In this document: piece after piece, positions 1-5,751 of the stretch
How the letters are laid out: each line of letters begins with the position of its first letter
Position numbering within the stretch: position 1 is the first letter of the stretch
Source: Candidatus Zixiibacteriota bacterium
GTDB taxonomy: Bacteria; Zixibacteria; MSB-5A5; GN15; FEB-12
Direction of reading: 5' to 3'
Assembly: GCA_023132995.1 (NCBI GenBank)
Contig: JAGLXI010000101.1
Coordinates: 1 to 12,284 of the forward strand
Length of the DNA: 12,284 nt
Notes under the pieces: generated by a model
Databases searched by the model: none
Seen by the model: only the letters and a program-made list of their open reading frames with translations
Told to the model about the DNA's origin: nothing
Made by a program: the position numbers and the translations under genes

Positions 1-1
1 A

Positions 2-115
2 TTCTTCAATGAGGCAACGCGTGGATCATTGTTCCTCCGACCATGGACCAACCGCCTCCTGAATTGGATGCGGCAGCATAAAAGCGTTGACACTGATCCT
101 ACCGACAACCTATAG
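2..115 (+). CDS. C-terminal end of an unidentified upstream gene (partial)
   Basis: An open frame enters from the left edge and ends at TAG 113-115. It gives about 37 residues, ending in a basic and aromatic stretch (PWTNRLLNWMRQHKSV) followed by an acidic tail. I do not recognise the family from so short a piece. It is called because the composition looks like protein and because the next gene's best ATG (150) lies 34 bp after its stop, a normal spacing for two co-directional genes. The next two genes deal with polysaccharide and acyl transfer, so this may be another gene of a surface-polysaccharide locus; that is inference only. Confidence 0.45.
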   Translation, partial: FFNEATRGSLFLRPWTNRLLNWMRQHKSVDTDPTDNL

Positions 116-149
116 TGCTCGGACGATAGGAAGGGTCGCTGCCAATTGT

Positions 150-1190
150 ATGACAACCGGTCTAAAAAATCTCATCAAAAAGCTCTTGGTGTACAGCGGG
201 CATTACAAACTAAGGAGTTACCTCCGCTCAAGTGGCAAAAACTGGTTGCTGGTTCTGATGTACCACAATCTCCTGCGTGACGCTGATTACACGCCTGATC
301 AATGGCTGGCCGGTGGAGAACCTGAGTCGGTTTTCAAGGCTCATCTCAAGGTCCTTACCGATTTTTGCCGGGTAACGTCAGTTGAACAGGCGATGGTCGA
401 AATCAGGTCGGGCGGACTGAAAGAAAACACGATCGCCGTAACACTCGATGATGGCTATCTTTCCGCTTACGAGATCGCCTTTCCCCTGTTCAGAAAGCAC
501 AGCGTCTCAGCAACCGTCTACCTGCCCACCGACTGGATCAACGGCAAGATGACCATGTGGTGGGAAACGTTTGGTGACATTGTCCGGTCATCTGACATTG
601 GCGAGATCGATCGTGGAAAGATTGATCTGATACTCAAGAAGTATGACGCCGACCCCGTCTTTGAAACGGGCGTGGTTTGCAAAACGAAAATGGAATTCAA
701 TGAAAGGGTGGCTTTCTCACTGATGAAACTGAGCGACAGCGCGCGGTGGACAGCAATCGAGGAACTCAAGCCGGTCATTCTCGGCGATTCTGAACTGATA
801 ATTACCCGGGCTGTTCCCTGCTCCTGGGAACAGATAAGGGAGATGTCCGACGCTGGAATAAAGTTCGGGGCTCACACCTGCTCGCATCTGAATCTCAGCC
901 ACACCAGCCTTGATCAGGCTGAACGGGAAATCGCCGCATCCAAAGAGGAGATAGAACAGCGTCTGGGTGTGACCGTTACCGGCTTTGCCTACCCGTACGG
1001 TTACGATCCCCACGGTTACGTTCGTTTTGGATCGATATTGGATCGACTGGGTTTTGACTACGCTGTCACCAGCTGGTGGGGATTGAACTTTGATCAGACT
1101 GATCGGTTTATCCTACACCGGGATGCTCTCCCCATGGAGACCTCCCTACCTCTCATAAAAAGGGGGCTCTATCAGATCATCAGTCAGTAG
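150..1190 (+). CDS. Polysaccharide deacetylase (NodB/CE4 family)
   Basis: Probably removes N- or O-acetyl groups from an extracellular or cell-wall polysaccharide, using a metal-dependent NodB-type active site. Counting from the ATG at 150 (346 aa), the family motifs appear in order: YHN at 38-40 in the first strand; TLDDGY at 98-103, with the catalytic and metal Asp pair D100/D101; the metal-binding HTCSH at 242-246; and FAYPYG at 279-284, the third NodB motif. A 120-residue insert between the first two motifs carries a WW pair (137-138), as in exopolysaccharide-locus deacetylases. No clear signal peptide is seen, so the N-terminus may be cytosolic or membrane-bound. The frame is open back to a TTG at 87, but that start would overlap the preceding frame. 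ATG 150 has AGGAAGGG 14 nt upstream, a long spacing. The 3' end overlaps the convergent acetyltransferase gene by 11 bp. The exact substrate is unknown. Confidence 0.85.
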   Translation: MTTGLKNLIKKLLVYSGHYKLRSYLRSSGKNWLLVLMYHNLLRDADYTPDQWLAGGEPESVFKAHLKVLTDFCRVTSVEQAMVEIRSGGLKENTIAVTLDDGYLSAYEIAFPLFRKHSVSATVYLPTDWINGKMTMWWETFGDIVRSSDIGEIDRGKIDLILKKYDADPVFETGVVCKTKMEFNERVAFSLMKLSDSARWTAIEELKPVILGDSELIITRAVPCSWEQIREMSDAGIKFGAHTCSHLNLSHTSLDQAEREIAASKEEIEQRLGVTVTGFAYPYGYDPHGYVRFGSILDRLGFDYAVTSWWGLNFDQTDRFILHRDALPMETSLPLIKRGLYQIISQ

Positions 1191-1881
1191 GGGCTTCAGA
1201 AGCTGCCGCGGATTCAGACTCTGATGGATCCTCTGATGTAGTAACCGGTTTGTCCCGGTACTCCGGGGGAACAATGATGAAGTTGGAGTTATCGTAATTC
1301 TTCATTATGACTCTGGCCGGATTGCCGGCCACCAGATATTTATCAGGAACACTTCGTGACAATACACTCCCGGCTGAGATGGTAACATTGTTGCCGATCT
1401 TGATTCCACCGGTTATGACCGATCCGGTGCCCACCCACACGTTGTCACCGATCGAAGGGAGATCATCGGCCCCCATCGCCAGGCCAACCCCGATTGTCAC
1501 GTTGTGCGTAACGCTGAAGTTGCTGCCGATCCTGGTCGGTCCGATATAAATTGTGCCCACATGCCCGATATACAGACCGGGACCGATCCGGGCCGAGTCG
1601 ATATTGACATGGTATACAACCCTGACCAGGTAACTGCAGATGGCATACAGAATCGAGACCAGCGGGGTTATCAGCCTACGTTCCCGCAGCAACCGTCTCC
1701 TGAAACAGCTCAACCTGTACACCGCCACACAGTGCAGACCTAACCGGTGCACCCAGACCTTTATCTTTTTCAGAAATGAAGGGGATACCGTATTGTACGT
1801 TCTGAAATAGTAGCCCTTCAACTCAAGGGCGAAGGCACCCTTCCATTCGTTCTCTTCTGTAATATCGCTATCTTTTCCCAT
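1180..1881 (-). CDS. Left-handed beta-helix acetyltransferase, serine acetyltransferase-like
   Basis: A hexapeptide-repeat (LbH) acyltransferase that probably transfers an acetyl group from acetyl-CoA. Counting from a GTG at 1929, an N-terminal helical region (about residues 30-105) leads into repeats of the I-G-x-x type at 108-208: ARIGPG, YIGHVG, YIGPTRIGSN, SIGDNVWVGTGSVI, KIGNNVTISAGSVL, then the closing AGNPARVI. This is the layout of CysE-like enzymes. However, the CysE Asp-His pair reads Gly-His here (IGHVG, H123), and no His is seen where the second CysE catalytic His would fall. A sugar or polysaccharide acceptor is therefore as likely as serine. The tail is acidic and Ser/Ala-rich (230-249). 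The start is uncertain: ATG 1881 (listed) has no clear ribosome site, while GTG 1929 has GAGAGGA about 13 nt upstream and would add 16 residues. The gene is convergent with the deacetylase. Confidence 0.8.
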   Translation of the reverse strand: MGKDSDITEENEWKGAFALELKGYYFRTYNTVSPSFLKKIKVWVHRLGLHCVAVYRLSCFRRRLLRERRLITPLVSILYAICSYLVRVVYHVNIDSARIGPGLYIGHVGTIYIGPTRIGSNFSVTHNVTIGVGLAMGADDLPSIGDNVWVGTGSVITGGIKIGNNVTISAGSVLSRSVPDKYLVAGNPARVIMKNYDNSNFIIVPPEYRDKPVTTSEDPSESESAAASEAPTD

Positions 1882-2006
1882 AGGTTCTGCAATCTGTGCA
1901 GTCCGCAATGTAACCTGCCGGTTGCACACCCAAACCGGTATATCCTCTCAGATCTCATCGGCTAAGCAACAATGCACCTTAGCTCCGACTGCTCCAGGAG
2001 GTATTA

Positions 2007-2217
2007 CTATCCGTACAGGACAACCCCCAAGCAGACAACCATCAGCGCGATAACCAGCGCACTCCACTGGTCATCAGAATCACAGAATCTATTGAAGCAC
2101 CATTCGCATCTTGGGTCAAGAACAAACTTGGCGTCCGGCGTAAGTTTCCCTTTCGGTAGACAGATTGAAAGTAGAGCTTTCTGGCGAATCGGAGTCAGGA
2201 GGTTTTTCAGTAAACAT
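2007..2217 (-). pseudogene. Frameshifted small tail-anchored membrane protein gene
   Basis: Read leftwards from ATG 2217, the first frame gives a hydrophilic Ser/Glu/Pro-rich start (MFTEKPPDSDSPESS...) but hits TGA at 2116-2118. The next frame continues with protein-like sequence: a cysteine cluster (C-x2-C-x4-C, in CEWCFNRFC), an acidic patch, then a C-terminal hydrophobic helix (WSALVIALMVVCLGVVLYG) ending at TAG 2007-2009. One extra base near 2151-2160 (GAAAGGG on the minus strand) would join the two parts into about 69 residues with a single C-terminal membrane anchor. The family is not recognised. It lies on the same strand as the acetyltransferase, and its ATG is only 29 bp from the divergent ATG at 2247. 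It could be decayed or hit by a sequencing error; a working shift is less likely. Confidence 0.5.
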
Positions 2218-2246
2218 TATCACGCCCACGAAAGGAGAATATCATA

Positions 2247-2556
2247 ATGTTCCGAGAAAAAAACTAACAAGAAGGATGCCCCGGTTACAAACGGGAAGAG
2301 CCAGGCTTCCGGTGAACACAAGTCGGAGAAACCGAAGATCGAGAAGAAGAAGCGCCAGATCCAGAAGGAGGTAAATCTTGAGGTCATTGAACAAATCAAG
2401 TCGGCAATAGCTGAAGGCGAACCTTTCTGTCCGGGTGATATCTCACGCGAGACAGATATTCCGTTTTAGAGAGTCAGGTATCTTGCACTGAGAATCGCGA
2501 CTAAAGAAAGAAAATCTCTGGTCAGAATAGCGCGCGGGAAATGGGCAGTAGAGTAG
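2247..2556 (+). pseudogene. Broken gene for a basic protein with a winged-helix-like C-terminus
   Basis: ATG 2247 is preceded by AAAGGAGA at 2231-2238, a good ribosome site. The frame stops after six codons, but it runs through seven A's (2257-2263). With one A fewer it reads on through a Lys/Glu-rich linker (KKTNKKDAPVTNGK..., KPKIEKKKRQIQKEVN) into EVIEQIKSAIAEGEPFCPGD and ISRETDIPF. An in-frame TAG (2467-2469) then interrupts, and the frame continues with RVRYLALRIATK, KSLVRIARGKWAVE to TAG 2554-2556. The helix-turn-helix-like stretch (GDISRETDIP-x-RVRYLALR) and the RGKW wing suggest a small DNA-binding winged helix of about 102 residues; that is inference from pattern. Two separate lesions point to a pseudogene, although the rest of the frame is well preserved. 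A terminator-like hairpin follows closely. Confidence 0.55.
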
Positions 2557-2571
2557 TCATGCGTCCGGCAA

Positions 2572-2595
2572 GCAGCGAACGACTGCAGCTTTTTT
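2572..2595 (+). terminator. Likely intrinsic terminator after the broken winged-helix gene
   Basis: A short stem GCAG/CTGC with a 7-nt loop (2572-2586) is followed by AG, C and six T's (2590-2595). It lies 16 bp after the stop at 2556. The stem is short, so termination may be weak, but the position and U-tract fit. Confidence 0.45.
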
Positions 2596-2689
2596 CTTGC
2601 GTTTGTCTTCTCGAATGTGTTTCTTACATTTCAGAATGAAACGATGAGGCTGAGAGAGCTAACCTTCTGTACTTGCGTTCAGTCAAAGG

Positions 2690-2717
2690 TTGGCCACGCA
2701 GCTAATTCGTTGATATA
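2690..2717 (+). promoter_or_regulatory. Possible sigma-70 promoter for tRNA-Arg
   Basis: TTGGCC (2690-2695), a 16-bp spacer and GATATA (2712-2717) place a start about 5 nt before the mature tRNA at 2729. TTGGCC matches the -35 consensus at only three or four positions and the -10 box is imperfect, so this is a weak call supported mainly by position. Confidence 0.25.
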
Positions 2718-2728
2718 CAACGGATAAT

Positions 2729-2802
<74 letters not shown>

Positions 2803-3060
2803 TTTTCTTGTAACTCTCCCGCGCATTCCAATGTTAGTTCTCATCAGGCCCCCTGCGCTCCTGATACCGATTGTCAAAGCCGCGGGAGTTTCGACCTACC
2901 ATCTTTTACTTCAACCAAAGCTGGGGCAGACCGGGGGGGCTGCGGCCCACGGAATGGGAGGTCCGTGCGTTGCGCGAAAAACCGGCAACGCCGGTGTCGA
3001 AATCTAGGGGGGCACGTAAACTCCAATGTTTGTATCCTTCCGGAGTTTCCCTATACTCAT
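2803..3060 (+). other. Gene-poor stretch after the tRNA; possible dispersed-repeat fragment
   Basis: No convincing gene is seen on either strand. The part from about 2900 to 3010 has a G-rich stretch (GGGGGGG near 2932) and a perfect hairpin ACCGGC-AAC-GCCGGT (2981-2995). One frame through it reads peptide-like (WGRPGGLRPTEWEVRALREK), but it has no ribosome site and soon degenerates. Such short, structured and weakly coding-like DNA is typical of dispersed intergenic repeats; only a genome-wide search could confirm that. A 7-bp inverted repeat (AAACTCC at 3018-3024, GGAGTTT at 3042-3048) lies just before the STAS remnant. Confidence 0.3.
3030..3057 (+). promoter_or_regulatory. Sigma-70-like promoter in front of the STAS remnant
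   Basis: TTGTAT (3030-3035), a 16-bp spacer and TATACT (3052-3057, five of six matches to the -10 consensus). A start near 3064 would sit almost on the ATG at 3067, so any transcript would be leaderless or nearly so. The elements could be chance in this AT-richer spot. Confidence 0.3.
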
Positions 3061-3066
3061 TAAAAG

Positions 3067-3348
3067 ATGCCGGAACTCAGGCACGTCCTGATTGTCGGTA
3101 ACGGCATCAACGAACTGGATTCCTCCGGCGAGGAGATGCTTTCGCTGCTGGTCGCCCGATTGCGTGAAGCCGGTTGCAAGGTGTCGATCTCCGGTCTCAA
3201 CGACTGAGTGCTGGATGTCCTGCGCCGCACCGAAGATCCCTGCCCGCTGGTGCAGCCGCCGTTTCGGGCTTTGCCGGTGGCGGTTCATGCCAGGAAATCA
3301 TCCAGGTTCGATTTGCCCGACAGCGGAAAACCCACCGACAACGAATGA
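3067..3348 (+). pseudogene. Remnant of a SulP-type transporter STAS domain
   Basis: From ATG 3067 the frame reads RHVLIVGNGINELDSSGEEM, then LLVARLREAGCKVSISGLND before TGA 3205-3207. This matches the pattern of the C-terminal STAS domain of SulP/SLC26 anion transporters, in which a strand (vLIvgegIn), a D-xSG-xEmL turn-helix and aGvxlxxsgl-x-xvLdvLrRT follow one another. The same frame continues after the TGA with VLDVLRRTEDP and a degenerate tail (RALPVAVHARKSSRFDL) to TGA 3346-3348. The membrane domain and the first STAS strands are missing, and an in-frame TAA lies just upstream at 3061. I read it as a truncated, decayed gene fragment. A 46-residue mini-protein from 3067-3207 cannot be excluded, because a promoter-like sequence precedes it. 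Confidence 0.55.
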
Positions 3349-3367
3349 TCGCCGGTACGATGTCATG

Positions 3368-3441
3368 CGTCGTAATTCCAGCGAATGCCAGCATCCAGCC
3401 TTCAGAGAAAATCTGGATTCCGGGTCAAGCCCGGAATGACG
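3368..3441. repeat. Palindromic element of dispersed-repeat (MITE/RPE-like) type
   Basis: The ends are imperfect inverted copies. The left arm begins CGTCGTAATTCCAGCGAATG and ends ATCCAG (3393-3398); the right arm begins CTGGAT (3413-3418) and ends GGAATGACG (3433-3441). The right arm holds its own perfect 8-bp hairpin, ATTCCGGG-TCAAG-CCCGGAAT (3417-3437). The phrase CTGGATTCCGGGTCAAGCCC followed by GGAATGAC is of the type found in many copies in some bacterial genomes as palindromic repeats between genes. The inner hairpin, read on the minus strand, is followed by CCAGATTTT. It could therefore also act as a weak terminator for the hemerythrin gene. Confidence 0.6.
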
Positions 3442-3507
3442 ATAGGGGGGGTACTTCTGGTTCTCGTGATCGTTGGGAAACCGGTGAGAAGGGACCGAAA
3501 GATGCCC

Positions 3508-3945
3508 TCACTCCTCGGCGGTCTGAAACGAGTTGAGCGAGGCCCGCACATCAGATGTGAGCGCCTGCCCGATCTTCTTGTCCTCCACCGTCAGGTGCTC
3601 GATCAGGCCGTCCTTGAGATGGCCCAGGAGTTCGGAAAGGGCAAGTTGTTTGCCCTGCTTGACGTCCACAAGTAACTTCACGATTTGCTGACGAATATCG
3701 GCGTGGGAGCCTTTGTGCTTGTTGAGGTCAACATATTCAATCCGCCGCAGGAACTTCTCTTCTTCCTCGAAGTGGTTCCGGGCAAATTCGACAAGAGAAG
3801 CCAGGACCGAGACATTCTCCCGGTTCAGCACACCGTCCGGCAGGGCAGCCTGAAGTCCGTTTACCATCTCGACCAGCTTCCGGCGCGGATCGTCAATGAA
3901 TTCGACCTTCAGGTTGTATTCGTCGCGCCATTCTATGATGGACAT
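3508..3945 (-). CDS. Bacteriohemerythrin-like protein with one ligand His missing
   Basis: A single-domain, 145-residue hemerythrin, a four-helix bundle that in the family binds O2 at a di-iron site. It starts with the typical IEWRDEY and continues to IDDPRRKL (17-24). The remaining ligands are present: H58 and E62 in HFEEEE, H77 and H81 in HKGSH, and H117 and D122 in HLTVED. The first His of the family (ID-x-QH-x-x-L) is replaced by Arg (R21), leaving six of the seven usual protein ligands. O2 binding may be altered, or the protein may have another role. ATG 3945 has GGAG 6 nt upstream on its strand. A sigma-28-like promoter lies about 75-100 bp upstream, which would tie it to motility or aerotaxis. 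It is divergent from the mtaB gene. Confidence 0.85.
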   Translation of the reverse strand: MSIIEWRDEYNLKVEFIDDPRRKLVEMVNGLQAALPDGVLNRENVSVLASLVEFARNHFEEEEKFLRRIEYVDLNKHKGSHADIRQQIVKLLVDVKQGKQLALSELLGHLKDGLIEHLTVEDKKIGQALTSDVRASLNSFQTAEE

Positions 3946-4018
3946 ACGCTCTCCACTATCATAGGCTTACTCGGCCTTCTCCCGGCTCAGACCGCATGGG
4001 GAACCTCACATACCATTA

Positions 4019-4045
4019 ATATCGACATAATCTGTCGGTAGTTGA
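4019..4045 (-). promoter_or_regulatory. Sigma-28 (FliA)-like promoter for the hemerythrin gene
   Basis: On the minus strand TCAA (4045-4042), exactly 15 bp, then GTCGATAT (4026-4019). The sigma-28 consensus is TAAA-N15-GCCGATAA, so 3 of 4 and 6 of 8 positions match with the right spacing. A start near 4012 would give a leader of about 67 nt to ATG 3945. Confidence 0.35.
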
Positions 4046-4198
4046 TCCCTTTCACAAACGCCAGAAATATCGTATGTCCCACAGCGCACGCAAGTTTTAT
4101 TAACCGACCGGAAGCAAGCTCCCGGGGAGGCACGGCTATTTTCTCCAACGGCCACTTTTCCCTGCCCTTTCGGTCATCCGGTACTATATTGTAGGGCG

Positions 4199-5506
4199 AT
4201 GACCGCTTTCTCACCGAAGAAGGTGTCCTTTCAGACCGTTGGCTGCCGGCTCAACCAATATGAGACGGAGAGAATGGCCGCCGACCTCGCCGCCTGTGGC
4301 TTTCAGAGGGCCACTCGTGGCGAGGTTGCCGACCTATACGTCATTAACACCTGTACCGTCACTCACCGGGCCGACAAAGACTGCCGTTACCTCATTAGAA
4401 AGGCATGTCGCGAAAACCCCGAGGGGCGGATCGTGGTGGTGGGCTGTTTCGTGGAGGTTGACCCGTCCGGCACTGCCAGGATGGAAGGAGTGGATGTCGT
4501 CATCCGCAACAATGAGAAGGAGCGGCTGGCCGAAATCCTGCCGCAGAGACTGCCGGAGCTTTTCAACGGCTGTCCGAGTCGGCGAGAACCGGCTGAGCTG
4601 ACTGACTTCTTCCAGCGCAACCGGGCCTGGATCAAAGTCTCCGACGGCTGCAACCAGGTCTGTTCCTATTGCTTAGTGACGATTGTCCGCGGCGACTTGG
4701 TCTGCCGTCCCTGCCGGGAGATTGTCGCCGAAGTAAACTGCCTTGTTGCCAATGGCTACAGGGAGATTGTCCTGACCGGCGTCAATGTTGGCTGCTATTG
4801 CGACAGCAGCCTCGTCCCCGCCGTGAGCAGCTTCGCTGACCTGTGCCGAAGGATACTGGCGGAAACGGACATTTATCGTCTGCGGTTATCCTCCCTCGAA
4901 CCCCAGACCGTGACCGATGAACTGCTGGATGTCTTCGTCCAGTCGCGCGGCCGCATTTGCCGTCATTGGCATATACCATTGCAATCTGGTTCATCGCGAA
5001 TCCTGAAACTCATGCGTCGCCCGTACGATCGTGATATGTATGCGGCAAAATTATCGGCAATCAAACAGGCGGTGCCCAACACGATCATCGGCGCCGACGT
5101 CATTGTTGGCTTTCCGGGTGAGACCGAAGAGGATTTCGATCAGAGCCGCAGCCTGACCGAATCCGGTCTGGTTGACTACCTTCACGTTTTCAGCTACTCG
5201 GATCGCGCTGGCACCGCCGCTGCCGAGATGCCGGGAAAGAACCATCCGCAGGTCATAAAGGTCAGAAACTCCGAGTTGACCTCCATATCGAACCAACTGC
5301 GGTTTCGCGCGCACCAGCGACAGATCGGAAACATCCTCGAGGTAATCCCCGAGTTCAGGAAGACCACCGATGGTCACTACAGGGGAATCTCAGACAACTA
5401 CCTGAGAGTGAAACTTCCCCACGGCGTAGCCGGCGGCAAGGAGATTCTCAAGACGAGGATAACGGCAGCGCATCCCGAGTACCTGGAATGTGAGATCGTT
5501 TCCTGA
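4199..5506 (+). CDS. mtaB: tRNA methylthiotransferase, MtaB type (radical SAM)
   Basis: Adds a methylthio group to N6-threonylcarbamoyladenosine (t6A37) of tRNAs reading ANN codons, making ms2t6A. At 435 aa it has the normal family length. The N-terminal UPF0004 domain supplies the first cluster: C16 in TVGCRLNQYE, C52 in NTCTVT and C83 in VVGCF. The radical-SAM cluster is C151-x3-C155-x2-C158 (CNQVCSYC), preceded by WIKVSDG as usual. ADVIVGFPGET (near residue 300) is a conserved radical-SAM-domain stretch. The C-terminal 60 residues look like a reduced TRAM domain for RNA binding. TVGCRLNQYE favours MtaB over MiaB or RimO. After the third Cys the family's usual I-P-x-x-RG reads LVTIVRGD, a small deviation. 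ATG 4199 has only AGGG 3-4 nt upstream, but TATATT at 4185-4190 suggests a nearly leaderless transcript. It is a single gene, apart from the flagellar operon. Confidence 0.86.
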   Translation: MTAFSPKKVSFQTVGCRLNQYETERMAADLAACGFQRATRGEVADLYVINTCTVTHRADKDCRYLIRKACRENPEGRIVVVGCFVEVDPSGTARMEGVDVVIRNNEKERLAEILPQRLPELFNGCPSRREPAELTDFFQRNRAWIKVSDGCNQVCSYCLVTIVRGDLVCRPCREIVAEVNCLVANGYREIVLTGVNVGCYCDSSLVPAVSSFADLCRRILAETDIYRLRLSSLEPQTVTDELLDVFVQSRGRICRHWHIPLQSGSSRILKLMRRPYDRDMYAAKLSAIKQAVPNTIIGADVIVGFPGETEEDFDQSRSLTESGLVDYLHVFSYSDRAGTAAAEMPGKNHPQVIKVRNSELTSISNQLRFRAHQRQIGNILEVIPEFRKTTDGHYRGISDNYLRVKLPHGVAGGKEILKTRITAAHPEYLECEIVS

Positions 5507-5532
5507 CGTCGCAGCGTCAAATCCCCGCTATC

Positions 5533-5571
5533 CGACAGTGTCCCACGCGATCGCGTGAGGTCTCCCTGTCG
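5533..5571. promoter_or_regulatory. Nested palindromes upstream of the flagellar promoter; candidate enhancer site
   Basis: A perfect 14-bp palindrome CACGCGATCGCGTG (5544-5557) is enclosed by a perfect 6-bp inverted pair, CGACAG (5533-5538) and CTGTCG (5566-5571). It starts 27 bp after the mtaB stop and lies about 150-190 bp before the predicted sigma-54 start. NtrC-family activators commonly bind dyad sites at that distance. There is no T-run after it, so an intrinsic terminator for mtaB is less likely, though a hairpin at the mRNA end is possible. Confidence 0.4.
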
Positions 5572-5696
5572 CACACTTCATTCCCGCCTGAGAGGAAAAC
5601 ATTTCCGAAAAGTTCGCTCACCGGCTGCCATCGGCAATCCGCCTCGCACAAGTAACCGCCACCGACACAACGAGATAGGAGGCAGCGCCCATAGTC

Positions 5697-5712
5697 TGGC
5701 ATGAGCGTTGCT
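5697..5712 (+). promoter_or_regulatory. Sigma-54 (RpoN) -24/-12 promoter of the flagellar operon
   Basis: TGGCATGAGCGTTGCT matches the sigma-54 consensus TGGCACG-N4-TTGCW at all but one position, and the invariant GG (5698-5699) and GC (5710-5711) are exactly 10 bp apart. The start of transcription is expected near 5723. The leader then contains GGAG at 5741-5744, 7 nt before GTG 5752. An ATG (5701) inside the promoter cannot be the start codon for this transcript. Sigma-54 promoters need an NtrC-type activator, which is the usual control of middle flagellar genes in many diderm bacteria. Confidence 0.85.
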
Positions 5713-5751
5713 TTGCAGGGCAACGGAATAATAGGTTATAGGAGTGTCCAG

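Noticed and set aside
87..149. TTG start at 87 for the deacetylase, adding 21 residues
   Set aside because: It has no ribosome site and would overlap the end of the preceding frame (stop at 113-115). ATG 150 begins a normal-looking N-terminus.
1972..2374. Two plus-strand ORFs (1972-2247 and 2165-2374)
   Set aside because: Composition is unlike protein (Ser/His-rich, then Arg-rich). They are out-of-frame readings of the two small broken genes.
4128..4150. Possible second sigma-54 promoter (AGGCACGGCTATTTTC)
   Set aside because: The -24 half is fair, but the -12 half lacks the invariant GC (TTTTC).
3987..4214. Minus-strand ORF of 75 residues in the hemerythrin-mtaB gap
   Set aside because: It covers the promoter region, overlaps the mtaB start, has no ribosome site and no family pattern.
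5701..5751. ATG 5701 as the start of motE
   Set aside because: It lies within the -24/-12 promoter; the ribosome site spacing is poor (AGGAGG 18 nt away), while GTG 5752 has GGAG at 7 nt.
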